DNA from: Arbacia lixula | Lineage: Eukaryota > Echinodermata > Echinoidea > Arbacioida > Arbaciidae | DNA length: 64,000 nucleotides | Reading direction: 5' to 3' | Assembly: GCA_963669155.1 (NCBI GenBank) | Contig: OZ022591.1 | Span: 7,082,851 to 7,146,850 of the forward strand | Shown here: in pieces, positions 12,801 through 26,172 of the stretch | Position numbering within the stretch: position 1 is the first letter of the stretch | How the letters are laid out: every line of letters starts with the position of its first letter | Made by a program: the position numbers and the translations under genes | The notes under the pieces: generated by a model | Databases searched by the model: none | Told to the model about the DNA's origin: nothing | Seen by the model: only the letters and a program-made list of their open reading frames with translations

Positions 12801-15800
12801 ACATGTATTGTAATTAAAAAAACTATAAAACATTTAATTCTAGGGCGTGGAGTGATTGCAGTGGAGGACATCAAACCTGGACAGTTTTTGGCTCAATATC
12901 ATGGAGAGTTTCTTTCAGGAGATGAGGGAAGTCAAAGAGAGGACTCGGAGGAGTGTAAGGATAGTATCTTCCGATTTTTTTTCTCATGGCGAGGAAAAAT
13001 TTTTTGGTAAGTACATACAAATAGTGTTCAGTTTAGTGGTTAGTCATTACACTCACTTTTGTAAACCTGATGAATTGTTACCTAAACTTTTGATATGTCC
13101 ACATAATTTCTAATTTTGGGGGAAAAAAGAATTTCATTGATTCATTGGCAGATTTTTTTGTACTTATTTTGGTACAATGAGCTCCTGTAAATGATTTAAC
13201 TTTTGAGTCTTAATTGATGAAATTCATTTACTATGTATGTCACTATAATGTAAATTTCATGAAAATTCTTAGAAGCCAAAGTATTCAGAAATGGGTCCAT
13301 GCCTCCATCCCAGTCCTAAACTGCAAATTTGTTGCAGTAAGCACTTCCTGGATATCCGGATCTAGTTGGAGCATGCACTCCCTGAAAACAAGAATTTTAT
13401 TTTGTAGTTTTAGAATACTTCCTGAATACTAACTATTAATTTGTTTACAGACCTCATAGTAAAATTTCTTCCGCTCATCCTTTTTTTATGCCTCTAATGA
13501 CGAAGTGGCCGGAGGCATTATGTTTCGGGGTTGTCCGTCTGTACGTCCGTCCCGTTTTATTTTTGTCAATATCTCCAGAACCATTTGATGGTTTGACTTC
13601 AAACTTGATATGAGGGTGTATCGAGGGGAACCAATACTTCTGTCAGCTTTTGGGGTCACAAGGTTAAAGGTCACAATGGCCATTTGTGAAAAGAGTTTTT
13701 TATGCAAGATCTCAAAAACTCTTTGACATACATGTTGAGCTATCAAAATTAACTTTTATACACCTATTCCTATTGAGGTCTTTGATTCTATGGAATACTT
13801 CACATTAAAAAAAATATGGCAAATGTATGCTGCATACTTTTGGTATTATTTAGATCCTGCGAAAATACTGTATTTCCAAGATGACCTCATACCAATAATT
13901 ATTCATAAGATGATTTTGACGTATATTGATAATTTAGCATTGATGCTACTGAAGAGCCTACCAGAGGGCCAAAACTTGCGCGACTGGCAAACCATGGTGA
14001 TGCCTGTGAGAGGAATAGTAGGATGAAGGTGATTACTGTGGATAACAGTCCTCTTCTCTGTTTATTTAGCACAAGGTGAGTAACTTAATGGTCCATTAAA
14101 GAAACACATCCCAACAAGGCATACTTTTTAATCTACAAAGCAAAGAATAAAGAATTGTCCTCTTCCTTGTAACATCAGTTACCATGGAATTGCCCATCTG
14201 TGAAACTGAAATGTTTCCACATGATATCGTTGTTTTGGCATCAATCATTTATTGTACAAATAATGGTGCATTCATGAATTTTAGCTAGAAACGGAATTAG
14301 CGATTGATTTGAGCATTTTGGGGGCCAACATGCAATTACAAACAGTACTACTTTGTTAATGATGTTTACATGTATGTAACTATAGTATAATGCATTAAAT
14401 ATGTATATGTGACCTGCTCCGACAAAAGGTTCCAAAAGTCTCAACAAATGGATTTCGGGGTATTAGCAAAACCCTTTTTTCCAGTTCACCTGCTTTAATT
14501 TGATATATAACACGATGCAGAAAAGTAATCCAGTGCGGATATATCAAGGTTTTAAGAGAGCATGTACAGTGTAGAACGGTTTTGAAAATAAAAATCATGA
14601 GAAAATCGCGTGTAAATTTTACTTCCGTAGTGAGCGCGCGCACTGAGGCGAGGAAGTAGAAATACAAAATTTTCCGCTTTCTATTAAGTATTTTGCTTCG
14701 AAATTTTGCCACACGGTATAAAAAAATTCTGAGATTGAGATAATTTAAAAAAAGTAAATTTCGATAAGTTTTGACATTTTTGCTTCAAAGTTGTTTTTCT
14801 CGGCTAGAACTTCGGAGACTTTTGGAACCTTTTGTCATAGCGAGTCACATATATCATACATAAACATTTAAATTACTCGTTAACGTGATTCTAATGATGA
14901 CCATGTGTCATCTTTCATGTTTAATGATTTTTGAGAGGAGGTAGGTCAAGATCAGTTGAAATGATAAATTCAGAGGAAACAACTTGAAAAGGAATGATTA
15001 GGATTTTATAGTATACATGTTGCGTCCTTGGGTGTAGCAGGTGTTGAGGCTGTATCCACTCAAATAGGTAGAATCAAGTTAATCAACACTTAGTACTTAT
15101 ATGAGAAAATCTATCACTTTTCATATCGATCAGTTAAACATTTTCTATTTTTATTCTAAACAGATCTATAACAGCGGGTACAGAAGTTCTGTATGACTAT
15201 GGATTGAAAACAAAGGAATGCCTTGGAAAAAGGTATGTGTTTTCAAATAACTCTGGTGAAATTGTAATATTGAAAAATTGCAAATGATTGTGAGTGTGTG
15301 TTTAGGTGAAGCAATGACATTGTAATTAAAGGGGTAGTCTGGGCTGAAAATATAATTTGAACAAATACATTAGAATTACATGTAAAATTTCATCACTATC
15401 AGACAAGGAATAAGAAAGTAATGATATAAAGTTTAATATTTCAATGAAATGGTTCTATGCATGTCTTCATGAATATGCAGTGAGCAAGCCAATGATTTTA
15501 TATGTCACAGTTTCTTATTTTGTAATGTATTATATGAAATTATATTTATATTATATTATGGTGTGTTAACCCCATAGGCGATATGGCACATATTTTTAGT
15601 ACATGTGTCTTTAGGTAATAAAAAGGGCACACCTTTCTTAGACACATGTCCCCCCCCCCCTCCCCCCCCCCCAAAAAAAAAAAAAAATGGCAGCACAGAA
15701 GTCACATATACTGTGGACATGCATGCCTTAAATACTATGAAGCTTTCATAAATCCCCTCAAAGGTACTCAATTCATTAATAGAGTACATGGATGTTTGTT

Positions 15801-18800
15801 TCCTAAAACTTTATTATGTGGGGGTATGGAGAATAAATTTGCTGGTATTTACAGGATAATTTTGCGATTTTATAGGAAAATTATTTTGGACTGGGATGAG
15901 ATTTAAGATATCTGTGTATTATAAATACCTTATGTTGCATGTTGAATTGGCTGAATATGGGGCACCGTAAAATGACAAATTGAGGAACAAAAAGACGTCA
16001 TAGGTGAATTTAAGGATGATTTAATTACTTTTTAAAGCAAAATAGGGGTATATATTTTGCATGCCTCTGACCTCTACTTTTCCATCTTTTTTCTTGCTCT
16101 TCTCTTTTTAAAAATTTTCACAGGGAGGCAGTTGGCCGACTTGCAGAATATTATATTTCCTGTACATTTCTGATACTATCCAATAAGATGTGTAAATAAG
16201 TGCACTCACAATTCCTCCTAAAAGATGAAGAGTGGGAGCTAGATGTTGTACCTCAAATGTTACATGAATTTAATGACTGAACAAAATAAGACTTCAACCA
16301 CACATTTGTAAAATTTGACTGTTTCAAGATAACCCACAGCAATTAGTCCTTATCATTGCTTTGTATGGGCTCTGAGACCCATATAAAGCATTGGTATAAT
16401 GTAATTGCTTTGAACGATTCTCATCTATCATGATCATATCCCAGTTTTACAAACAAGTGGTAGTATATTTTTCAATACATTGAATATTATATTGTATATA
16501 AATTGCATGGCAAGAGTAATAAATCCATAAGGAAGGTTTACAACCATGTAAGAGTTGGAAACCCCACGTTCCGAGCTGAACTGCGCAGCTCGTCATCAGG
16601 AGAAAGAATAAAGATAAGATCAAGATAACTCATGTATGATACTAGGTATAGGCTAAGGTAAGAAGTTGAAAACAATGAAATGAATAGTGTTAAGGTGAAA
16701 GGAGGAGGATGTGACATCCTCCTCCTTTGGTTGTACCGCAAACCTTCCTTATGGATTCATATTTTTCAAGTTGTTATGTTATTATTGTAAACACTTCTTT
16801 TACTACGTTTGTGACTTAAAACGAGGATCAGTGGCTCACTCTGCCAGAAGTTTACTGTTCACCAAGGTCCTGTGTAAAACACTTTTCATGCACTTTTGGG
16901 GCTATACAAGAAGCCATCATAGTCATATAAAATTACACTGTATCAGGTGGCCCTCTCTTAATAACTCTCTCTTCTGTTACAGCTGACAGATACTGGTAGA
17001 AGAACCAGTGACAAGGAGAGAGAGACACCCAATGAGACTACTGTCCCGGTAAGCAACCAGTAATTCCTACATTCCTTCATTATAGGTAAAATATGTAAGA
17101 AGTGGAAAATCTGAGATGTTGACCTGTCTCACCCCAACAATACTTACCAGGATTACCCACATGGTAAACCATAAACCGTTAACCTCTACATAATCTTCGC
17201 TTCCGTGCAAACCTTTAAAGATCATCTGGTACTTTCAAAACTATCATCACCATATCGAATGCTGTGTATTGAGTAATTGATCTTTTCACTTCTGTTACAG
17301 CCTATGGATACTAGGGGAAAACTACACACATCCGGTGACAGGGAGGAACCCGAGCCTAGGGGAGGACTACACACATCCGGTGACAGGGAGGAACCCGAGC
17401 CTAGGGGAGGACTACACACATCCGGTGACAGGGAGGAACCCGAGCCTAGTGGAGGACTACACGCATCTGGTGACAGGGAGGAACCTGAGCCTAGTGGAGG
17501 ACTACACGCATCCGGTGACAGTTAGGTGTGGGAAACAGTAGATATTGGGTCATCTGTTTATCCATTAGTCAGTCCAGTGTGGGTTATTGCAAGAAATTAG
17601 GGAATATTTGACAGGCCCACTTCAATGTTATATGCACACTAGAGTGAAAATGATCTGAGGGGATTTGGGGATCATAAGGTCAAAGATCATCATCTTTTTT
17701 ATTTGTCTTGTTTTGAAAGTTACCTTAATTATACAGTGCGTATCAACAAAAAAAAAAAAGGTAATTCAACTTAAGACGGCTCTCGTTTTGTAATTGTCAA
17801 CCATGAAATGCTCAAAATTGAATCAGAAGAACAAGGATCTCTACTTCTGCCAATTGATACCTACATCTGTCAACAAATGTCTAGCATGACTGAGTACATT
17901 AGCATTAAAGACAACTATGGCATTTTCCACTATTGCCAGGTTTTAGTTTAATCATAATGATGGATCAATGAATGCCTCACTGACACTGTCATCTCGATAA
18001 ATTTTGAACAGAGTGTGGGGAGACTCAACTTTCCATTTTAAGAAGGAGCAGTGTAAGTTAACAAACCAATGAGGACAGGACAAAGGGTGTCAGCCCCCCC
18101 CCCCCCCCCCCTTCTCACAGCAGGATATTGTTGACCTTTAGAGAATAGCATTATCTGCACTTACTTTTTAAAGTTAGAAGTTAGTCCAAATTTAAAGGGC
18201 ACCTATTTCAAAACCGAAGAGCTCAGAGTTTGCAGGGATAACATAAATAAAGAAAATTTTAAGATGTCCTCTTTTTCTCAAAGTTTTAATGTTATCACGA
18301 AGCAACGTTAAACATTGACAGGATTCCCATCCCCCCTCCGCCTTTCCTGAGCACTTTTAAGGGGTTGCTTTTGACTTAAGTCACTCCCATTACCCCCTCC
18401 CAAGAATGTTCAAATTCCTGGTTATCTGCCATAATTACTGAAAAATTATGGATATGTCAGTGCCATTGAGAAATTCAATGCTGCTTCATGATAATATTGA
18501 AACTTCAAGAAAAAAGTACATCTTACCATTTGTTTAACATTTAACATGATTCATGGACCTGACAGTGTAAGTGACGCATTCATTGATCCATCATGATCAC
18601 ACTAAAACTTGGTCACCCAAATGTCTTTAATGCTAATGTGCTGAGTCATGCAAGACATTTGTCGACGTAATTAGGTACGAATTTTGCACATAACACACTG
18701 TTTATTGGCATAGTGTTTATCTGTAATATGAAAGGGATTATGCATCAGGTGTAACTGTGGTTAATGTGTCCAAAAGATTCACTCCTGAAGGTAATCTTAA

Positions 18801-21800
18801 CCAGTGCTGTCCAACAAAACTCACACAGGTAGTTCTAGTAAGTGCTGTTCAACAATAGTCGCACAGATTATTCTAATCAGTGATGTCCAACTAGAATTCT
18901 AGTCAGTGCTATCCAGCAGAGGTCACACAGGTTTTGTGTATAGTTTTGATTTCTCCTATACGGAGGGCCTGGAAAATCAATTTTTAATCCCCCAAATGAT
19001 TCCATATATTTTTGATAATGAATTAGATAAATAAGCATATAATTTAAAGTTCCAAGCAAATTAAAAGTTCACATGATGTCCTACATTCCGTAGAATTGCC
19101 CATATGTTATTATTATTATTTGAGAAGGTTGCACAAATTCTGGCTTCATCAGGATGCCACATACATGTATATGTAGTTAACCTTTTCATTACCTGTGTTA
19201 TTGTTGGACAGCATGGATTAGAATTATCTGTGTGACCTTTGTTGGACAACATTGATTAGAACTGCCTGTTTGACTTTTCTTAGAGAGCACTTATTAAAAT
19301 TATCTGTGTGGCTTTTGTTGGACAGAACTGCTTAGAATTATCTGTGTGACTTTTGCTGAACAACATTCATTAGAGCTGTGTGGCTTTTGTTGGACATCAC
19401 TGAGAAGAATTATCTGTGAAACATTTGTTAGACAACATTGATTAGAACTTACTGTATGACTTTTGATGGACAGAACTGCATACAATTATCTGTGTGACTT
19501 TGGTTGGACAACATTGATTAGAACTACCTGTTCGACTTGTTTTAGACAGCACTAACTAGAATTATTTGTGTGAATTTTGTTGGACAGCACTGATTAGAAA
19601 TACTTGTGTGACTTTTGTTGGGCAACACTGAGTAGAATTGTCTGTGTGACTTTTGTTGGACGACATTAATTAGAAATATCTGTGTGACTTTTGTTGGACA
19701 ACATTAATTAGAACTGCCTGTGTGACTTTTGTTGGACAGCACTTATTATTTGTGTGAATTTTGTTGGACAGCACTGATTAGAATTATCTGTGTGACTTTT
19801 GTTGGACAACATTGATTAGAAGTACCTGACTAAATTATCTGTGAGACTTTTCGTGAAATACCTGTGTGTATTTTGTTAAAAAGTTATGCTCTCATCTGTA
19901 AAGGATATTCTCTCCTTCTGCTCATCAGGTCAATCCATATTTGTTCTTGTGTGAATAAATATTATGGCCCATATTCTGAAGTCCGGTATAAGTAATTTTA
20001 AACCTGAACTCTGGTCTAAGTGTGTTTTAAGTCAGGTCTAAGTAGCGACTTAGTACGGTTAGACACGGTGTCTATATTTCTGTTTCTGAAGTCAGGTTTA
20101 GTTAAACCTAGGTTTAAGTGTGGTCTAACTTCCCATATGTGTGTGTAATAAGTAAAACCAGACTTTAAACTAGGTGTAGGGGTAGTTTAAGTCCGGTTTA
20201 ACTCTGCGATGTGATACGAACGTTTTTGTGCGATGGAATCTCTATGGGAATTGCGTGTTTAAGAGACAATCGCAAACTCGCATTCGCGTACACTGTACTG
20301 CATGCAAGCTATTGTGATGATTGTATTTTAGTGTATCAACAATTTATGCAGAGGTGGAAATTTAAATCAAGAATTGAACAGTGTTATTTCAATAAAAGCA
20401 GAGGGACGGAATTGTAGTTATTTCTCAGAAATAGTGTGCTCACCTTCTCGAAAATAGTGTGCTCTCTATATTACAATGCCATTAGGTAAGTCAACACCAC
20501 AAAGTCTAGATCTAAATTAGATCGTAAGGTTAGACAATATCTGAGTCTGACGTAGTCTCGTAACTTTTTTTTAATAGTCCGTCTAACTTATAACTTAGAC
20601 TCCAGTCTAACTTACACTTACTTATACACAGAGTTATATATCTAAGTTAGTTAGATCTAGTCTAATAACAAGCTATGTTAGACCATAATTTTCAAGCATT
20701 TTATTTTCAGTTGAGCCAATGAAGATCTTATCTAATGTTAGACAGTCAGACCAGTCATTGCCCTAGTATCCCTAGTTTAGGCTTGTTATTAATAATAAAA
20801 AAAAAACATGTAGAGGATCTAGACCTAGCTAGTTAGGCCTAACATCGTGCACCACTGCAGGCATTAGCATTGCCATTGGCATGTAAATTAGATCTAATCT
20901 AACACAGTAACAGTTAGATCTAACGATCTAACTTTTAGATCCGTGTTAGATTTAGTTTTAAAAATCTGATGTTTGTCCCTCGCCCCTTTGCTCAACTCTA
21001 CTAGATCTAGTTTTTGAGCAAGTCATAGATCTACTCATAAACCTATAGATCTAGATCTTCTACTTCTAGTGTTACTTATAGTAATACTAGCTTAGTCTGT
21101 GTTCTCGTTTCATACCCAATTCTAAAAGTAACACTTGCAATAATTTTTTTGTCAAAAGAAAAATGGATACGCTACAATAAATTGTCAATATAACATGGAG
21201 ACCAAACCATGGAGACCAATTTGTTTCAAAAGCAAATTTGTTCAAACGTTATACCAAGTAATACTTTTGATATAAGGCAATGAACTCTTAACAAAAACAT
21301 TTAATACTGTTTAAGATATTTTTAGCCCAAGCTAGACGTAGCCCAAGCTAACTAGTATTTTGTAGTAACAGACATAGGCAATAGGGAACGAAGAACTAGA
21401 CTACTAGCCTATTTATTTATTTTTTTTTTACTCACAGTTTCAGCCTCACCCTTATACCTAACTTCAGAATACAGGCCTATGAGTTTTACAAGATATTAAA
21501 TGATTGGTTTTTGTGGTTTTGGTTGACCGGAGCAGCAAACCGGAACTATACGTTGTAAGCGCCCTTTCAGGTACCGGTATTGCTGCCTGGGTGATATTGC
21601 TTGATATTGGCTGTATTCTGTATGCTGTCCAACAAACATATATGAAAACTTAATCAGTGTTGTCCAACAAAAGTCACACAGGTAGTTCTAATCAATGCTG
21701 TTTAACCAAAGTTACACAGGTAATTCTTACAATGCTGTCCAACACACTTCATGCAGGTGATTTTGATGAACTAACAAAAGTCATGGGTTACAACTTAATC

Positions 21801-24800
21801 AAAACTTCCCCACATAAGTATCATGTGAAATATAAATGTGCTATTCCATGTTAGTCACATTACAGTTCTTCATTTTTTCAATGAAACATTTCATCTTCTC
21901 AGTTATATGACCTTGGTGCAAGAATCTGTCTCTGTTATAAAGACCATGAAATGAAGAATAAGGTCTAACTGACCAGGCATAAAAAAATTGGTGAAGAATT
22001 TGTCGAGCGTCAGTCGCGGTACACTACTCCCCTATAAATTGGACTAATTTTGATGTAATCTAACACAGATATAAGGGCATTTATTCATAACATTTTTTAT
22101 CCTTTTTTTAAAAAAAATGTGATTAACATAGTGCATCATATTGCGAATGGAAATGTTATGAATAACCAAAAAATTTGACATGTTCAATGTAACCTTGAAA
22201 GTAATGAGTGTGACAGCTAAGAAAGGAAAGTAAGTGCCGATGGGCTAAATACCATTGGAAAAATTTTTGTTAACACAAGAAATGCTGATCAATTTTGATT
22301 AGTTAATTTTAACTTACTGCATATATATATATATATATATATCCTCCATGTCAGTTGCAAGAGTCTCATTTAGCTTCACAGTGTCTTCAGTGAGTGGAAT
22401 GCACTTTCTTTTCTGCCATTTTGTCTTCTTCATTTGGCGGAGTACATGACGTGTGATCTTCTTCGACCACTCATGATCATACAGGTCCTGGAAACCCTTT
22501 GCCGTTTCCTGTATGGAATGATCTTTTGTCTTTATTCCTATTGCATGCAACAGTTCAGAGAGGCCTCTCAGGCTGTGTCCAACCTTCTTTGCAAGAGTTG
22601 GAGAAGTAAATTCCATCGTTTTGAAATTAAATCCAGCCATTTTTTTCACACCTTTGATGACGTCATCAAAGTTTCCTGGATCGACAAGATCTCTTGACGT
22701 CTTGAACTTTTCACTGTTCACATGTAGCTTGCATGCACTCCTGAAGCAATCTCCCAAGTTCCCGCATTTTTTGTGAAATGTAATTTGCGGATTTGTGTAG
22801 GTACCCAGCTTGTTCGAAAACATGATCTCCATATTTACATATGAAGTCATCTGTCCTTACCAGTCGGGTGACAGTATCTGGGGTCATGCTATCAAGGACT
22901 GTTTTCAGTTGTTCCGAAACATTCTCAACTGCTGGTAGCAGAGATGCTGATGATATTTGATGACTATGGTGAGAAGACTGTGATTGCGGTTTGGATTTCA
23001 TACAGCTTGTTTTATGTCTCCACAAATTCGATTTCTTGAAATAACCCTTACAGGTATTGCACGGAAGATATTGCTCAGCATTTTCCTTTGCATCAGATTT
23101 TGGTCTTTTGTAGACCAGAAGACTGCCCTGTCCCTCTTTTAAGACCTGTGTGTTGTATTCATAGTCTCCTTCTTTCCTTAGTTCTTCAAACGCTTTTCGT
23201 CTCTCTTTTGAAAATTTTGGATGCATCAAAGCTTCGATTACCCTTTTTTCATTGGAATGATGTATTTCCAGATGTCTCGGCAGTTTGGGGTCCATTTTTT
23301 TACAATAAAGACAGCAATGTCTTCTGTCCCATTTCCTTTTGTTAGGTTGATGACAATGTGATGATGATGATGTGACGACAATACCACCAGAGGTCTGAGT
23401 AAAATCCAGGGAAAGAAATAAAGAAACCTCATGTTTATTCATAAAAAAAATATCATTTTCATTTCTATGCTGTGTTCATATATCCTAAGCTTGTTCATGG
23501 ATTGGTTCAATGTCACATGATATAAATGACCAAGTACTGTTTATGGAACTGTTATTCTTCCTCAAGACTACAAGGATTCATAAATAGCATTTTCACCTAA
23601 AATGCATTTTTTTACGCTGACAATATGCCTGTAAAGGGCGTTGTGTGATGATGGTGTCATAATTTGCTTAATTGGGCATGGTCACCCATTCCATTCACAT
23701 ATCTATATGAACTTAGGAGTTTTAAATTGTATGTGAATACTAATAAGGATCTGAAATAAAGTATTGCCAAAACAGAAAACAAACTTCGTGTTCATTTTAG
23801 ATAATGGAAATTTTAATTTTAAACAAATATATCTGTTCTCAAACTACTTGTATGTAGAAAAAAAATGTGTAACTTCCCGAACTGTCTCAACATAATGTAG
23901 TTTATAGGTAGATTTTGCAATAAGGTTATGCTACCTATGAGTTTTGCTGTTAATGTTTTTCATGCCTTGTTATTGTTGATACATATCCTGCAGGAACGAT
24001 AGTAAAGGGATTCTAGGATGCCCTTGGTTCGCTGAGGGGGTCCTCGGGGACTTGCTTATTTTGGGTTGGCCCTGAATGTCTCAAGAATTTTTTGTCTGAT
24101 GGGATGTATGATCACTGACTTTTATAGTGGTAGATGGATCATATGGATCCTCTTCGTTGAATCTGTGGGTCAGTGGATAGGTCATACTTTCAGACTGGCT
24201 TGCTCGTGGGGTTGTTAGTGGTCCAATGAACCTTCCCATATCTCCAAGAACTCATGGATTCATGTTCATGTATTTTAGTGCTACCATTCCTCCTTTCATT
24301 CTCAACAAACCTCTTGATTTGTTTTTCATGTAATGACCACTTATCTGATGATCTGTTATTTCATTTCATCATTTTTGTCTCGCCCACCGGAGGTGAAGGC
24401 GAGACTAAGGGATCCAAATGGCGTCCGTCCGTCGTCCGTCACAAATGTTATAGTTTACCTGCAAGACTCTCTTATGATCGATAACTTGGCAACTGTTACA
24501 GCAATGGCAGCCACACTTGGTTGATAGAAGCACTAGGGGTATCTTCATGTTATGGCCTTGTCAGAGGTCATGTGATGATGATGTCAAAGGTCATTTGAGG
24601 TCATATATTAAAGAGTATGTGCAAGACTCTCTTTTTCTATGTTAAAGTTTACCTGCAAGACTCTCTTTTGACAAATAACTTCACATAGGTTGCTTTGATT
24701 ACAACCTAACTTGGGTCATAGATGCACTGGGGGTACCTTCATGTTATGGTACCGTTGGAGGTCACAGGATAAGGTCAAAGGTCATTTGAGGTCATACGTT

Positions 24801-26127
24801 AAAGTTTACTTGCAAGACTCTTTTATCACACATAACTCATCACATGTTGCTACAATGGCAATCAAACTTGGATGATGGATGCACTGGGGGCACCTGCATG
24901 TTATTGTGCTGTAAGAGGTCACATGATAAGGTCAAAGGTCATTTGAGGTCATACATTAAAGTTTACTTGCAAGACTCTTGGTGAAGGCTTCCTAACTTGT
25001 GCACAGAATTGTGTGAGCATGTGTGAGCATTACTGATGTAGATTTAGGCTAACATTACTCATGCACATTTATGCAAATTTATTCAAAGTCACTATTTTGC
25101 ACCTGATTTTGATGTTGTCTGTTTAAAGTTGCTTATTTGTTTCAGTTTTTCACAGGTTTTACAGGCAGGCACTACCTCTTAGGCAACAAAGGAGCCCATT
25201 TATTTTATGGCAACATGGCGTGTACATGTAATAGATGTGGAAAGTCATTCCAGTTGAGAGCGAACCTCCAGAAACATTCATGTAATATTTGCTACAAATG
25301 TGGGAAGCAGTTTACCAGGAAACAAGTGTTGCATTCACATTCTTGTTTAGGTTCTTTTTCATGTCAGTATTGCAACAAAACATATTGCTCTGAAGTCAGA
25401 CTTAAAAGTCATTCTTGTACATTTTGTACAAAGTGTAAAAAGCAGATCGCGATATTTCTGGTTATTTTCGCAAGTGGGCGAGACACAATATTGCTAATGC
25501 CTTGTTTATATGTTGATTTGTTGTTTCATGTAATCATTTTTTTTAATAAATTAAACATATATATACATATACAAAGAACGTATTCTGTTATTAATCATTA
25601 CAGTGAACTGGATATTTGCATATGATTAAAGCTAAAAGATTTTGGTATGGGATTTGGTCATCAAGATAGCTAGTGTTAATTTGTTTATCAGTTTGATCGC
25701 GTTCCCATAAAAATCATCTGGTGAAAATTTGACATCAATCAGACAAAGAATCACAAAGCTATGAATGAAATAGGAATAAAGAATACAGTAAAACCATGCA
25801 CGTGGTTGCTCGGGTGTCCCAGATCACCACGTGGTAAAGTGGTTTTATTATTTTCTTAATTCAAATTTTATCCATAACTTTGTTATTTTTTGTCCTTTTG
25901 ATGTCAATTTTTCACCAGATGGTTTTATGGGAATGTGATCAAAATGAATATACAATTCTATCTTGATGATCACCAAATCCCTTACCAAAACTCTTTTAGC
26001 TTTTAGCTTTAACTGAAGATATGGCTGGGCTATTTTGAAATTGCATAGCCTGGGGGATGTGACCAGAGGGGGGGGGGGGGGGGGAGGCTTAAGTGGCCCC
26101 CCTTCTGATTTTGGCTGTTCATCGCAC

Positions 26128-26172
<45 letters not shown>

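Noticed and set aside
17335-17541. Alternative-frame ORF with [15 protein letters not shown] repeats
   Set aside because: It is the same 45-bp minisatellite in another frame; the frame with the matching acceptor and phase-0 join was preferred.
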